Counted from the first letter of the stretch, positions 11,459 to 24,000 are shown. The stretch is DNA of 64,000 bases from Cunninghamia lanceolata (GCA_027924645.1 BSBN01001752.1:16297001-16361000), one strand, 5' to 3'. Translations and numbers: made by a program. The notes: a model not told the origin generated them from the sequence alone.

Positions 11459-13266
11459 ACACCATGTTTTATTATGATTGTACATATATGATGATGTATG
11501 TAGTTGTGATGATGCTTATCAACATTGTATTTTTAATATATTTATGGGTCATGTAACCCCTTATATAGACATGTATCATGACAATTTTTTTGATGTATAT
11601 ATGAGATGAGATGGACTATTGGTGACATATGTGATGTTTATGGCTTTTACGTTTATGATGTTTATGATGTGCTATATATGATGTTATGGATGGTATTTAT
11701 TATGGTCATGGATTTATGATGATGTGTTGTTATTTTGTTATGGCTATATGAAGTATGCATGATCTGATGACTTTATATGATGCGATGGATATATATGATG
11801 TGATGGATATATATAATGTGATGAATGTTATATGATTGAAAATGAATGTATGATGTGATGATAAAATAGATTTATGATATGATGTTATGGCTCATGGATT
11901 TATGTTATTGTATGGATGATTTTATGATGATGATGCAATTTGGTCATGATTTCATGGACTTCTAATGTATGTTTGTGGATGTAGGAGAAGGATGGATGTA
12001 AAGAGAGATGAATCATCATGAAAGAATGGATTAGATGGGGTAGATGTAGGATGAATCAGAAACTTGGTAGGAATGATGGACATGTAATGGATAGAGATGA
12101 TTTTTTGGTTATGCTAAACAATGTAAAGAAAAATCATTATTTTAATATGGAAAAATGGATATTATGCACCAAGGTATAAGGAATTAGGGTGACTTTGTAT
12201 CCTTTGCATGGACTTGACTCTGAAAATAAAAGGGTGTCCTTATACATGTACCCAACGTAATAGAGTCTTGTTGGAGAAATGTGAGGAGGAAAACTTTGAT
12301 CATGATAAATTCCTAGTGCACAAAAGGTATTGAATAATCTTATATGCAAAGGATGACATGTATGCAAAATTCTATTCCAACACATACAAGATAAATATTA
12401 GCTAGAGTGATAAGAACATCTAACAAACACGACACATGAAAATCAATGACAATGCCCCATTCTATGTTAGTCTTAACACACTAAGATATAGAAAGATATA
12501 GGTGGCCTTGAATAAGCAATAGAAGGAGACAAAATGATAAATAAAAAATAAAAGATCAACTGACAAAACAAACCATTCAACCATCGTAATCTTTTGCCCA
12601 AAATATGATTGATATGGCATTGTGTAAGCTATATGAAAGATTTATCTTGTTGTAGGAATGAGTTTAATTATATCTCTATATGTTTAGGAAATGGGTACTT
12701 AGGAATTATGGTGTCTCAAAAGGTAGTCTTACCTATAATTTATGTTAAATCTCCATGTTTTGATGTGTAGTTTGCTTTTCTCAAGAGTATCAAGTCTAAT
12801 GGGTGCACATTTATGGGTTATGGATAGTGTTATATTTATTATGGTTTGTGGTAGGTGGGTATGTTTATTGTGAAAAGTGTGAGTCTCAATGATACTGAAC
12901 CCTCATTAGGATGACCAAGTATATACCAAGAATGCCCCTAGTTAGGTACAAGATTATTTATTATGGAATGGGATAGCAGATGAGGTAGGATAGAAAATAA
13001 CAATTTTTGACAATTATCAAGCCATGATAGTAGGATAAGTGGATATATAGGAAAAATAATATATTGTGAATTTGGATTTTATTATGAATGGAATGGATAA
13101 GAACCTAATAGATGTTGAATAGTAGCCTCTGCACATGGTGCCTGTAAATAGGTTTTCACCATGGTACTTGCCCAAGGTGCCACCGAAGTGGTTTTCACCA
13201 TTGGACGAATTATTTCTCTTTATTTTTTTCAATTTTTCTTTTGACTGGATGGGATATCTGAGGGTC
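11459..13266. other. Element A spacer between the PMD gene and integrase
   Basis: No gene. 11480-11960 is a simple-sequence stretch dominated by ATGATG/TATGATG on the plus strand. 12100-13000 has no supported frame. Here the two convergent transcription units of A would end facing each other. The short repeat GCC..GGTTTTCACCATGG/TTGG near 13130-13205 resembles the GTGAAAACCTGG repeats found after integrase in G (45390-45510). Confidence 0.5.
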
Positions 13267-14630
13267 AAGTATAGAAATTCTTGAGGTGGATGATGTTTAT
13301 TGGTTCTTCAAGAGGTTGGCCCTCTAGTGTAGCAAGTTGATAGACACATGATCCATAGTCAACTGTGATGACAAAAGGTCCTTGCCAATTGGGTTCAAAC
13401 TTACCTTTTTTATCGCATTCTTGTAGATTCCATTGATTATCTTTGAGGACTAGGTCACCAATTTCAAAATGGTGGGTCTTGATTTTCTTGTTGTAACTTC
13501 ACTGAAGGTAGTTCTAATATGCTTGAAGGTGTTTCAGGACATGAATATGCCTCTCATCTAGGAGTTCCAATTCATGTAACTAGATGTATGATACTCCTCC
13601 TCATCAGTGAGGTTCTGTAATGAAATCTGTAGATAAGAGAGCTTGACCTCAATTGGAAAGATAGCTTCGGAACCAAAGACAAGGGAATATGGAGTGGATT
13701 TGGTAGGTGTACAAATATTAGTATGGTAATCGCATAGATCTAGGTTTAGTTGTAGATCCCAATCATGACCAACTTCATTGATAGTCTTTTTCAATATTTT
13801 TAGAATAGTTTTATTAGATGCCTCAGCTTGGCCATTACCTTGTGGGTAGTAGGGGGTGGAAAAGATGTGTTGGGTATGGAATTTATTGCAAAGGGACCGA
13901 ACTTCTTGATTCTTTAAAGGCTTACGTTATCAATGATAATGGCGAGGGGGATTCCATACCAGTGAATGATGTAATGCAAGAAAAACTTGGCTATTTGGTT
14001 ACTGGTAATGTAAGTGAGTGGAATTACTTCCACCCACTTGGTGAAGTATTTGGTAGTAGTTTCTATGAATTTGTGGCAATTGAATGATGGAGGGGTTATT
14101 TTGCCAATGATATCTATCCCCCACTGTAAAAGGGCCAAGGAATTATATTCTTGAGATAGTGCATGAATGAGATCACCATGTTGTTGGCATTATAGACATT
14201 TCTTAGCAAATTGATATGCATCCTATTCTCAGCAACTTCTTTGCAAGGGTAGGGCAACTAGAATGTGAGCCATATATTCCCTCATGTACCTCGTGTAAGG
14301 CAATTTGGGCTTCTTCCAAGTAGAGGCACCTAAGAAGAGTACCCTCGAAACTCCTTCAATATAGTGTATCACCAAGGATAGTAAAGCAGGATGATTGATG
14401 GATGAAGGTTTTACATTGGTTGGAGGATAGGTTAGGTGGAAGGGATTGGTCATGGGGGTAGGCATATATTTCTTTATACCAAGGGGATGCATGACCAGTT
14501 CGCAAATGAGTTTAGAATCTAGGACATCATATGCGGGGATAAAGAGTTGTTCCACAAGAAACTCACACTATTGGCTATTGTTTGGCATGTCAATGAGAGA
14601 TCCAATGGTTGCCATTGCATTTGTAGCTTT
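13267..14630 (-). pseudogene. Element A integrase (3' part of pol)
   Basis: Minus-strand pol downstream of the U1 insertion. It begins in the tail of the second RNase H (KATNAMATIGSLIDMP), then FIPAYDVLDSKLICELV, degenerate zinc-binding region, the catalytic core (QWGIDIIGKITPPSFNCHKF, TTKYFTKWVEVIPL, IPLAIIIDN) and, in a neighbouring frame, YYPQGNGQAEASNKTIL with the catalytic Glu, then FGSEAIFPIEV and the C-terminal domain. It keeps the PQGNGQAE block that element G has partly lost. Stops and frameshifts make it inactive. The second half of the gene lies beyond U1 at 22194-26052. Confidence 0.85.
14626..14630. repeat. Target-site duplication of U1 (left copy, GCTTT)
   Basis: GCTTT stands directly before TGTTG at 14631 and again directly after CAACA at 22188 (22189-22193). 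Removing the insert and one copy leaves the RNase H frame of A continuous across the join, which is independent proof of the boundary. Confidence 0.9.
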
Positions 14631-14914
14631 TGTTGTGATGCTCACAACACGCCCCATTTTACTCTTTAGAAAAATGAGGACCCCTATTGTGGCTGGCTGC
14701 TTTGCTTGTTTGTGTGGGTCTGCTTGGTGGTAAAAGGGAAAAGGGAAGTGAAAGTACAAACCTTGTTGAAAATAAAGAAAAAATAACATTGAGTACCAGG
14801 GCTAAGTACGGGTGGATTCTATGTCAAAAAATGAGTAAGGGTTGCTTTTTGAACCGTTTCGGAATTCACAGTATTTTGCAAGTTATAAGTGTTTTTGGTA
14901 AATGTACAATCAGA

Positions 14915-16265
14915 GGGTTTGTATGTTGCATATACAAAACTGTTTGTATATACAAGGTCGTTGATATACAAAGTCATCATATACAAAAATCATTTGTATG
15001 TCATGTCTTTGTGTTGGTCGCAAAAAGAAGTCGTCGGGTTTTGTAAGTTGTTATACTTGTATACATTTCACTAATGCTTTATCTTCATATGCAAGTTGGA
15101 CCTAACAGAGTTAAAGTTGGAATGGATAATGGGTCAAGTCCGGTGAATGTATGTTAGGATTGTATGTTTGGTAAAGGCAAAATATACAAGTAGGATATAC
15201 AATAGATTATACATGTCGTGGAATCAAAATTTTATGAAATAAAGTATAATGGTTGTATTTCATGCTTTGTATATAGGTATTGGGAGACATGCATTGCAAT
15301 ATATACAACATGGAATTCAAGGAAAGTTTAAATCCATTGTAATGGATGCATCGAGCCTTAATCTATATTGTAATATGCATTTCACATTACATACAATGTG
15401 GAATTGAAATAAGATTAAAATACGATATAAATGATGCATCAAGACTTAAAGTATATCTAAGGATGCATTACAATTTATATACATCACGGAACTAAAATGA
15501 TCATAAAGTAAGGTTAAGTCGTTGCATGCTTTTTACTTTGTATGTATGTTACATACAAAGCCAATATGCATTGCAATTTTACAACCCGCAAAACTGAAGA
15601 GTTATTGAAATGAGATTAAATTGTTGTATGTTTTCACCTTGTATGTATGTTTCGAAATATACAAGGTGAAATATACAAAGTTTTATATACATTGCGGAAC
15701 TAAAAGTAAGTACAATGTGGTTTATAGAAAGGACAAGTCTGAAAGGTGATACGAAAGGAGTTGTATGCATTTTGGCTTGTATCTAAAGGTCTGATACAAG
15801 TGTTATATGCATTGGTGATACAAAAGGAAAAGAGGTAAGGTGGACCCCACTATTTGTACATTTTTTCTTGTATAATGACAATGTATATTTTGGATATATA
15901 GGCAGATGTACATTTAAAAGATGCAAAGTAGGAAATACAAGCCGGATGTCAACGAAATCAAAAAATAGAAAAGTTTATGTATGTTTAACGCTTGTATGTT
16001 TACGGCATACATATCAGATATACAAAGAAGGTAAAGGCATCCGAAGAAAGGAAAGGAATGAGAGGTTTTGTATAAGTTTGTTGTATATGCACTTATACAA
16101 ATGCGATATACAAGCAACAAAAGATACAAGGAAGTACAAAAAAGGTATAAAAGGAAAAGAATGCTAGTTCGATTGTTTGCCTAGAGTGATTGTATGTTTA
16201 AAGATACAATGAAGATATACAAAAGAAAAAATACAAGGGAGAATATAAAGAAAAAGCATGTATGC
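14915..16265. repeat. Dense ATACAA/TTGTAT motif region of U1
   Basis: About forty copies of the hexamer core ATACAA or its complement TTGTAT (often as TATACAAG, CTTGTATGT or TTGTATATACAA) are scattered on both strands with irregular spacing. The spacers, often ending in GCATT or GGAACTAAA, also recur loosely. This is not a tandem satellite. The region is non-coding apart from chance frames and lies directly upstream of the U1 gene. Confidence 0.7.
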
Positions 16266-16829
16266 AGAAATGAGCTAACAGTAAGAAAAGTTCAAAAAAT
16301 GAAAACACTGCAATAGAAAGACGAAGTTGTAAAGCATTAATTGCTGTAATTAATGCAAATCTAACACTCAAGAAAAGTAAAATTTAATGAGGGTTAGGGT
16401 AAAATTAAGGTTATTTTGCTTTCAATTATATTGTGAAGAGTAAAAATTGTAGAAAAAGGAGACCTGTTATAGTAAATTGAGTAGAACTTGTTGAGGCGAC
16501 AGAGTTACAGTAGCTGGGCGAAAGCAAAAAGGTAAAAGTAAATCAACAACAACAGTTAAACGGTCACAAAAAACATGTATTTATCCCAAAACACCATTTC
16601 TTTTCAAATGGTAAGATGCAATGTTAATTTTGGTAATTTCAATTTAAAATGTATGCATTTGTCAAATTACTGTTTTAACTATTAATTAAATGGGTAGGGA
16701 TTAGGAAATTTAAACGTAAAAGACAAAAAGGATAAATGAGTTAGGGTAAAAGGGTAAAAGTAGTAATTCACAGTAAAAACCCTAGATAGGAAAATGAAAT
16801 GAAAGTTAAAAGATGCATGTTTATATAGG
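16266..16829 (+). promoter_or_regulatory. U1 region upstream of the long frame, TATA-like box at about 16820
   Basis: AT-rich non-coding DNA ending in TTTATATAGG directly before ATGGCCCCGAAACAG at 16830. The TATA-like string is too close to the ATG to be a normal core promoter, so the true transcription start may lie further upstream; nothing else recognisable is present. Confidence 0.3.
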
Positions 16830-19800
16830 ATGGCCCCGAAACAGAAGAAAGATACAGGGGGCGAAGTAAAAAAAGAAAAGAAACCATGAAAAGAAGTAGA
16901 AAAAGAAGAGTTGCCCTTGCATAGAGGTTGTCCATCCCTGATCAGTACGAATGGAGTAGGCATAGATACAAACATAGGAAATTATGATGCAGAAGATGTG
17001 TTAAAGGAAATTACTGCTGCGGATGCTTCACAAGATATGAAATGTATCTGGGAGAGTGGACTATACAGAGTTGCAGGTTTCCCACTGGCAATGGAGGCTA
17101 GATATTTGTGTTTAGACTGTGTGACTTTATATGATCCAGCTACTAGGAAGATTATGCTATATGACAAATTAATTGCTGATTTAACCACATAAGGGATTGC
17201 CAAAACATTTGGATTGGAAATTAATGAGAAAATGAGAGATATTGATATTGATCAATACAATGAAGATTTTCATACAAATGAAAAGGAATGTAAAGGTAAA
17301 ATATTTCATAGCTGGTATAGCCCAGAAAGTAAACCCAAGGCTGTAGCTAGAGTACACAAGAACTTGATGAGGATATACTTCAAAGAGGAAATTCATTTGA
17401 TGATCACCATGTTGAGTAGGTTAGTTGGATTAAGAGATGGCACCAAATGTGAACCATGGATGTTCACTATCATTGAGTTCATAAGAACAAGGGAAAAAGA
17501 GGAAGGGGAAACCCATTGGGCCAAGGCAATAAGCACAACCATTTGGAAGCAAGCCATGCTGAGAAAATAGAAAATGTTGCCATTTTATTTGTCTTCTTAT
17601 GTGTTATATTCATGTGCTACAGAAATTAAGCCATACATACATGGAATAGAAAGGGTGGGTACCCTAGGAAATGGTCCTAATCAGAAATTAGTGTATGATC
17701 CTGACCTACAAGAAGAAAATGTATTGAGAGAGTTTGCTTTGCTTAATGATGTCTTTTATACTTACATGGTAAGAGTGTTGAGAGAGGAACTTGACAAAAG
17801 ATTATCTAAAGATGCAGAGGATGCAATTAGATTGCATAGTTCTTGGTTCATTCAGTTTGAGCATTTTAATTACATAAGGATTGAGGGATTTGAAGGAAAA
17901 CCATTTATGCTACCTCAGTATCCTTCTAATAAGTTGATTGTGTTGGAATTTTCAAGGAAGAACTTGAATGTATTTAAGATGTATAAAAGGAAGTTCAATA
18001 GAGGGAGCCTGAAGTTACCTTGGGCTATTGGTAGATACTTTTATTTTACTGAAGAGGTTGCAGGTTATTCAGAGCAAGAATTGAGATATTATGGCTTCCA
18101 AGAGTTTGATTTAGTAAGGAGATTTGATCCTTTTCATAGGATCCAGAACTTTGTGGATAAAAAGTATAAACATCAAATACATGTTGAGGATTTTTGGGCT
18201 GATTGCAAGAATGACAGGGAAGTAAGGAAAAGAGCTCATAAAAGATTAACCATTGAGCAAATGAAGTCTATAGGAGACATTTGTGTTCCTCCAGAGGTTT
18301 AGGATGATGATAAACTATTACATCATAGCTATGCAGAGGCAAGGTTGGCTACAATTACAAAGCCTAATTGGTCAAAGCCCTGGAAAACATCTCTGGACAT
18401 ATTGTCCAAGCCAATGATATTATTTTCAAAGACATGGCTAAAAGATAGAATTGAAGAACTTAAAGCTAAAGGAAAAGAAGTTACCTATCCAAAGAAAGGA
18501 AGAGCCTAGTGAAGATTTACAATGCTTTTATGAGAAGAAAAGGAGGATTGTAGAGGCTAAAGTTGTTGAAAAAGATAAAAATGCTACTTTAATGGATCCA
18601 TATCCACTAGGAATAACAATAGCAATAGCATCGAATACTTTTGTGGATGCAAGGTCAATAAGTCATGAAATTAGTGCAGAAGAGGCACAAATTGCCAAGG
18701 AGGTGGCAGGACAACAAGTTAGAAGGGCAATACCCATAAGTTTGTCAAAGGGTGAGATTTCTAAACCAGAAATAGTAATTGGAGCACAAGTAGGTGAAAA
18801 GCTGAGCAGTATACAGAGTAATTCCACTTCATCAGAGCAAAGACAAACATTTATTAAAGTAAAAATAGAGTTGGCTGGAGAAATGCAACAAGAGTCAGAA
18901 ATCCAAAAAGCCAAACAAACTATTGAGACTATGCAAATTGACAGTAGTGAAAGTGAAGAAAGATCAATGTATAAAGGAAAAGGGATTGAAATAGAAGAAG
19001 ATTCTAGTGATTTCCTGAGTGAGGAGGAAGAACCAAGAATTCAAGCTGAAATGGAGATTGAGCACAACCTAGAACATGAAGAAGAAAAGGTACATGAAGA
19101 AATAGGATTAGTGGATCCATTTGGTACCTTAGTTCCTCTTGAAATTATTAAAGATGTGCAAGAGGAAGCATATAAGATTGAAGAAACAGAGAAAGAAGGA
19201 ACACCTAAAGAGAGGATCACATAAAGGCATACTTTAGCAGAAGGAGAAACAAAAGATGACACCTCAGGTGTGGATGCCTTAAATATGCTAAATATGTATG
19301 ACAGGCAAAGTGAAGAAGAAAAGAACACAGAAAATGTGCAGGATCAAGGAAAGGAAGTAAAAAAAGATAGTACAAAAGAAAATTCCCTGTACATACCGAG
19401 TAGATACAGATAGAGGACACAAATAAAACACAAGGTGAAATCAAGAGGCTTGAAGGTATAGAGGCAACGGAAAAGATGGATGAAAGTAAAGCTAATGAAC
19501 AAACAGAAGATATTAACATGCTAGATAGGGAACAAATATATGTAGAAGAAGACCAAGAAAAGACACCATCAGCAGAAGAAGGTCCTGAAGAAGAAGCTGA
19601 AGATGGAGGAAACACTGAAATAGAAGAGGAAGAAAATGAGGTTGAATCAAAAGAATAGGAAAAGGATCCCATGGAATAGGAGTCTCCACTTTAGTAGCAA
19701 ATTCCAAAACAACCACCACAAGATCAACAACAGCAACAACAAGAAGAACAACAAAAAGAGCAGCAGGAACAACAGCAATAGGAAGAAATAAAAATAGAGA

Positions 19801-21007
19801 GGCCTCATGAGGAGGTAATTGATGAAAATAAGAATGCAAAAGGTACAAAAGAAATTCTTGCATGGTTAGGAGGAGAAATAAGAAAGGAGAAAAAAGAGGT
19901 ACAGTTAGTACCAATTGATATTAAAAGTTTGTTAAGTGGTACCACTCTAAGAAAGAAAAGAGAAAGGCTAGGACAATGTTTGCTATACATAGAGGTCTAG
20001 ATGGATCTAGAATGCTAAACCTAGCCATACCACAGAAGGAAAAGGCAAAAGGTGAGATAGCCTTGGAGGAGTATAAGATATTGAATCTTGACCTTGGGCA
20101 TTCTACAAGAGAACAACACATTAATGAATGGGAGGATATGCACCAAGTGACAACATAAATGCTGACAAAGGATAAAGATAAACAAGAATTCTTAAAAGGA
20201 CACATTGTCCAACTTCAACAATTTATTAAAGGAATATTTGATCCCAGTGCCACATTCCTAGAATTGCCTAATAACATAGCAGTGGTATCAAAGGAAGAAA
20301 TAAAAGACATGGAAAATAAAAGATGCAAGGCTAACATTTTTGATGAATGGTTTGGAGATTTTATGCAAGAAGGTGAGCAAATAATAAGGCAAGCTGTGGA
20401 AAATTGGAAGGTAGTTGCAGAAGAAAAGAGCAAATGCATGATACTTGTACACAATTGCCAATCCAGAAAAGAAGAATGCAGGTTTGAACTTGAACAGTTG
20501 ACAGAAGTTGAAGAAAGAGCAAAAGAATTGATCAATGAAGGAGCAATTACTGTTGCAATGGCAAATCAAGTGCCTCAGACAAGGTTAGAGCTTAAATTTG
20601 AGGAAGATAACCTCAGAAAATGTATAACAGTTATATAGGATTTAGAAGAGGAAGCAGGTGAAATGATAAAGATGCATAAGAAGATGATATAGAGAATCCT
20701 GCAGCATGAATGTATGGAAATGCCTGCATATGAGTTAGAAAGGGCATTGACAGAGTTCAATGCCATATTTACACCATGCATAGAAAATCCTGATGCAAAT
20801 CTCAGTAAGCAGATGATGGATACATTGATGGATGAAAGCACTAAAATGAAGAAGTATAAAAAGAGAAGGGAAGGCTCAGAGAATAGAGAAAAGAAGTTGA
20901 AGGAGGGAGTTGTGATGCAAGAATACATATTGGCAAAGAGTCCAGGAGGGGACCGCACCTTTGTAGAAGGTGTAATCAACAATTTCAAGATGTATTTGAA
21001 AGAATGA
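16830..21007 (+). pseudogene. Long degenerate gene of U1, about 1,390 codons, family unknown
   Basis: Starts MAPKQKKDTGGEVKKEKKP at 16830. The frame runs to 18510 broken only by stops (TGA near 16887, TAA 17190, TAG 17568, TAG 18300), shifts near 18500, and continues with further stops and at least one more shift near 19990 to the TGA at 21005. Order: Lys-rich head; a globular part (about residues 30-560) with ARVHKNLMRIYFKEEIHLMI, KPFMLPQYPSNKLIVLEFSR and FDPFHRIQNFVDKKY; a long acidic part (18.5-19.7 kb); a Gln-rich stretch near 19700-19780 (PPQDQQQQQQEEQQ); and a coiled-coil, mixed-charge tail. No zinc knuckle, protease, RT, integrase or transposase motif is visible. The middle faintly recalls the helical gag-like proteins of Athila-type elements, which I do not trust. 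Function unknown; decayed. Confidence 0.6.
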
Positions 21008-22188
21008 GAAGACAAAAGTGAGCAAGGGTTTTGAGAAGAAGTCAGATAAAGAGTATTAGTGAAAGAAAAGTCAATAAAGAAGGGGAATCTTATTTTTGAA
21101 AGATTCCAAAAGCATCCTTTGAGGGAAAGAAAAGATGCCATTTAGATATTTTGGCAAAACAATTAAGAATGAATGTACACCATGGATTAATAATGAAGGG
21201 ATCTTAATCATGGATTTATATTTGTAGCCGTAGCAATGAGAAGTTCAAAATCTATATAAAGAACTTTGCTACCTGTACATTATTTACACAAGGATTTTTA
21301 GAAAATAGCTAGCAATTGTAATTTGTTCTAAGAATTTGAGTAGGAGTACTGTAGTTTAGAGGAGGTCGCCTGTGTCTGCACTAAGGAACGCGTGGAATGT
21401 CCAGCTTTCTGATTGTATCTGTAAAGCATTGTAAGTTTTTGTGAATTTGATTAATGAAGCTAAGAGTCATTCATACATTGTAAATCATATATGACTATGT
21501 GTTTTGAATATAAAGGAATCTGGAATTCTATGTCTATATTCAGAGTGTCTTCTAGCTCTTCCTTATATTTGAAACAATTTCTCTTAAAGCTCACAATCTT
21601 GAATGCATATTTGTGAAAATACTCAGGATATTTACATTTAATGATTTAGTTTGCTGATTTAATTAAATTTGTTGTAATTCTTACCATGTGCATAACAGAG
21701 CATTAGATCTTGTAGCAAGTGATGTTGAATTTGAATTTCTCTAACTTTTCCCCAACAATTTGAAATACTTAGCTTAAACGTAGAAATCTAAACGAGATTG
21801 TCTAACATTTGAAAGAAGTAGGAACAATTGAGTTGATATATAGCAATCTTAATAAATATTTGAAAAGAAAAGCCTGCTTTAATATAAATCATATAAAGCT
21901 TTGTGATGCAGTAACAAAGTTGTGCAAATGAATGAATAAAATGCTGACAATTGTGTTATTTTGCATAATTAGAGTCCAGTAAGTCATCGATCATCTTAAA
22001 TCATGTAAGGCCCCTTACACATTATAGCTTCATAATAACCTACTGAACTGTCCACAAGGTCAAGACCTAACCATACGAAAACTTGGGATTAAGTAATCTT
22101 AATTGATTTCTTCATATCTTTCAAGATAGTTAGGTTCATTTTATGAATTTTAACTTTTGTTATGAATGTGTACAAACAATCATCAACA
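21008..22188 (+). promoter_or_regulatory. U1 3' region with TATA box and insertion end
   Basis: Non-coding. TCTATATAAAGAAC at 21251-21264 is a good TATA box, 928 bp before the right end; AATAAA-like signals occur near 21848 and 21940. If U1 is an LTR this is where U3 would end and R-U5 begin. No repeats of the left part of U1 were seen here. Confidence 0.4.
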
Positions 22189-22193
22189 GCTTT
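22189..22193. repeat. Target-site duplication of U1 (right copy, GCTTT)
   Basis: Second copy of GCTTT, immediately after CATCAACA. Confidence 0.9.
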
Positions 22194-24000
22194 GTTACTT
22201 AGTTGAGGCACTTGTTCAAACTGAATCTTAGAAAAGTATTTCTTGAAGTTGTCGACCGTTTGCTTATAGAGGAACAACTTGTCATCCTTAGTTTGATATT
22301 CATCACTAGCTTGTTTGATAACCACTTATGAGTCTCCATAAATGTGCAATGTGTCAATCTTTCACTGGACAACCATTCTCAATCTTGTAATCAAGGCTTC
22401 ATATTCAGCTATGCTATTAGTGCACGGAAATGCAATCCTGTATGGCTTAGGGATGCAATCACCTTGAGGTGTGATGAAGGGAATTACTACTCCAGAACCA
22501 TGAGAAGTGAATGATCCATCAAAGTATAATTTCCATTATGTCGATGGGATGATCGAACATATGGATTCATCAAGGAACTTTGTAAAAAGTGGATGATATA
22601 TTTGAATAGGAGCATCATAAAGTTGATTTACTATAACATGTCCCTTGATGGACTTACGGTCCACATACTCTATATCAAATTCACTGAGGATCATTACCCA
22701 CTTTTCCATTCGTCCAGTGAGTGTAGATTTTGACAACAAATATTTTAGTGGGTCTACTTTGGAAATGAGCTTGACTTGATGATTGAGCATATAGTGTCTT
22801 AGTTTCTAGAAACTAAAGATAATAGCTAGACATGCTTTCTCCATAGGAGTGTAATTAAGCGCATATTCTACCAAGGTTTGGCTGATATAATATATATCTT
22901 TTTCTTTGCCTGCTTCATTGTGCTATGCTAGAAGAGCCCCTAATGTTTCTGATGTTGTTGAAATATATAAAAGTAGGGGCTTCCCTAGAATAAGAGGCAT
23001 AAGAATTTGAGGAGAATCTAAATATTCCTTCAATTTGTCAAAAATCACTTGGCATGAAGCATCCCATTGGAATGTGACATGTTTTCGGAGAAGATGCGTC
23101 AAGGGATGACACTTATCTGCCAGTTGTACAATAAAATGATGGATGGCCTAAAGTTTCCCTTGCAAACTATGGATTTGTTTCAAAGTTTTAGGAAGAGGCA
23201 TTTCAACTATTGCTTTCACTTTTGTTGGATGAACTTCAATACCTCTTATTGACACAATATATACCAATATTTTTCTTGAAGTCACATTGAACACACATTT
23301 TTTTGGATTGAGACGCACTTTGTATTTTTCAAGTCTATCAAAGATTTTAGCTAGGACCTAAAGGTGTGTTTCTCTTGTTGTATATTCTCCTAAGGGATCA
23401 TCTACATAGTCTTCCATGATCTTGTGGAGCAAGTCGTGAAAAATAATTGGCATTGTGCCCTAGTAGGCTGCTCCTGCATTCTTGAAGCCAAATGGCATAA
23501 CTACCCAACAGTAGGTAGCCCATTGACAAATAAAGGCTATTTTATGTTGATCCTCTGGTGCAATACAAATATGATTATAGCTAGAAAACTCATCCATAAG
23601 TGAGAGCGTCTCATGTCCTGTAGTGAGATCTATAATAATGTCAATGTTCAGTAGAGGAAAATCGTCTTTAGGACACGCTTTATTTAGATCTCTAAAGTCT
23701 ATGCAGACACGAATACCCCTAGTTAATTTGGAGACTTGAACTATAATTGGATACCCATTTTGGATAGTCAATAGGATGAATGAATCCCACTTCTAACAAC
23801 TTTTGAAGTTCTACTTTCACTAATAGTGCAATCTAGGGATGCATCTTTGAAGTTTCTATTTTACAAGCTTTGCATTAGGATAAGCAGTCAGGTGATACAC
23901 CAAAAGGGATGGATCCAAACCAAGCATGTCTGCATATGACCATGCAAAGTTGTGAGCTCACTTCTAAAATAAATTTCTGAAATCTTTGTTTTCTTCTAAT
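22194..24000 (-). pseudogene. Element A reverse transcriptase and two RNase H domains
   Basis: Minus strand, right to left. RT: VSKLTRGIRVCIDFRDLNKA, CPKDDFPLLNIDIIIDLT, LMDEFSSYNHICIAPEDQHK, VVMPFGFKNAGAAY (23771-23460), then a palm and thumb region in broken frames to about 22900. First RNase H/connection: KLISKVDPLKYLLSKSTLTG and FDIEYVDRKSIKGHVI (22790-22600). Second, archaeal-type RNase H from about 22530: KLYFDGSFTSHGSG, CTNSIAEYEALI, LHIYGDS, YQTKDDKLFLYKQTVDNF, FEQVPQLSNKA, where U1 interrupts. The paired RNase H domains place A in the Tat lineage. Many stops. Confidence 0.85.

Larger units (their letters stand above)
14631..22188 (+). mobile_element. U1: 7.56-kb unclassified insertion with TGTTG...CAACA ends
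   Basis: Inserted in the second RNase H domain of A. Its ends are TGTTGTGATG and ATCATCAACA, a 5-bp perfect inverted repeat of the TG...CA kind made by retroviral-type integrases, with a 5-bp target duplication. I could not find the left terminal sequence repeated near the right end, nor the reverse, so there is no LTR pair, primer-binding site or pol. Order: 14.7-14.9 kb unremarkable, 14.92-16.27 kb ATACAA-motif region, 16830-21007 a degenerate long frame, TATA box at 21252, then 0.93 kb to the end. It could be one very long solo LTR carrying a gene in U3, a non-autonomous element that lost an LTR, or a new class. Confidence 0.75.

Noticed and set aside
14628..14652. Hairpin GTTGTGA-TGC-TCACAAC at the left edge of U1, as in a Helitron 3' end
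   Set aside because: No CTRR follows, no TC start is found at the other end, and a 5-bp target duplication (GCTTT) is present, which Helitrons do not make.
14915..16265. CRISPR-like array
   Set aside because: The repeats are only 6-8 bp, on both strands and unevenly spaced, and this is nuclear plant DNA.
19217..19914. Long Ser/Phe/Leu-rich minus-strand frames opposite the U1 gene
   Set aside because: They are the mirror of the acidic and Gln-rich coding stretch on the plus strand.
22171..22200. A 9- to 16-bp target duplication for U1, as in MULE elements
   Set aside because: The longer overlap is imperfect. With GCTTT as duplication and TGTTG...CAACA as ends everything fits exactly and the host frame is restored.
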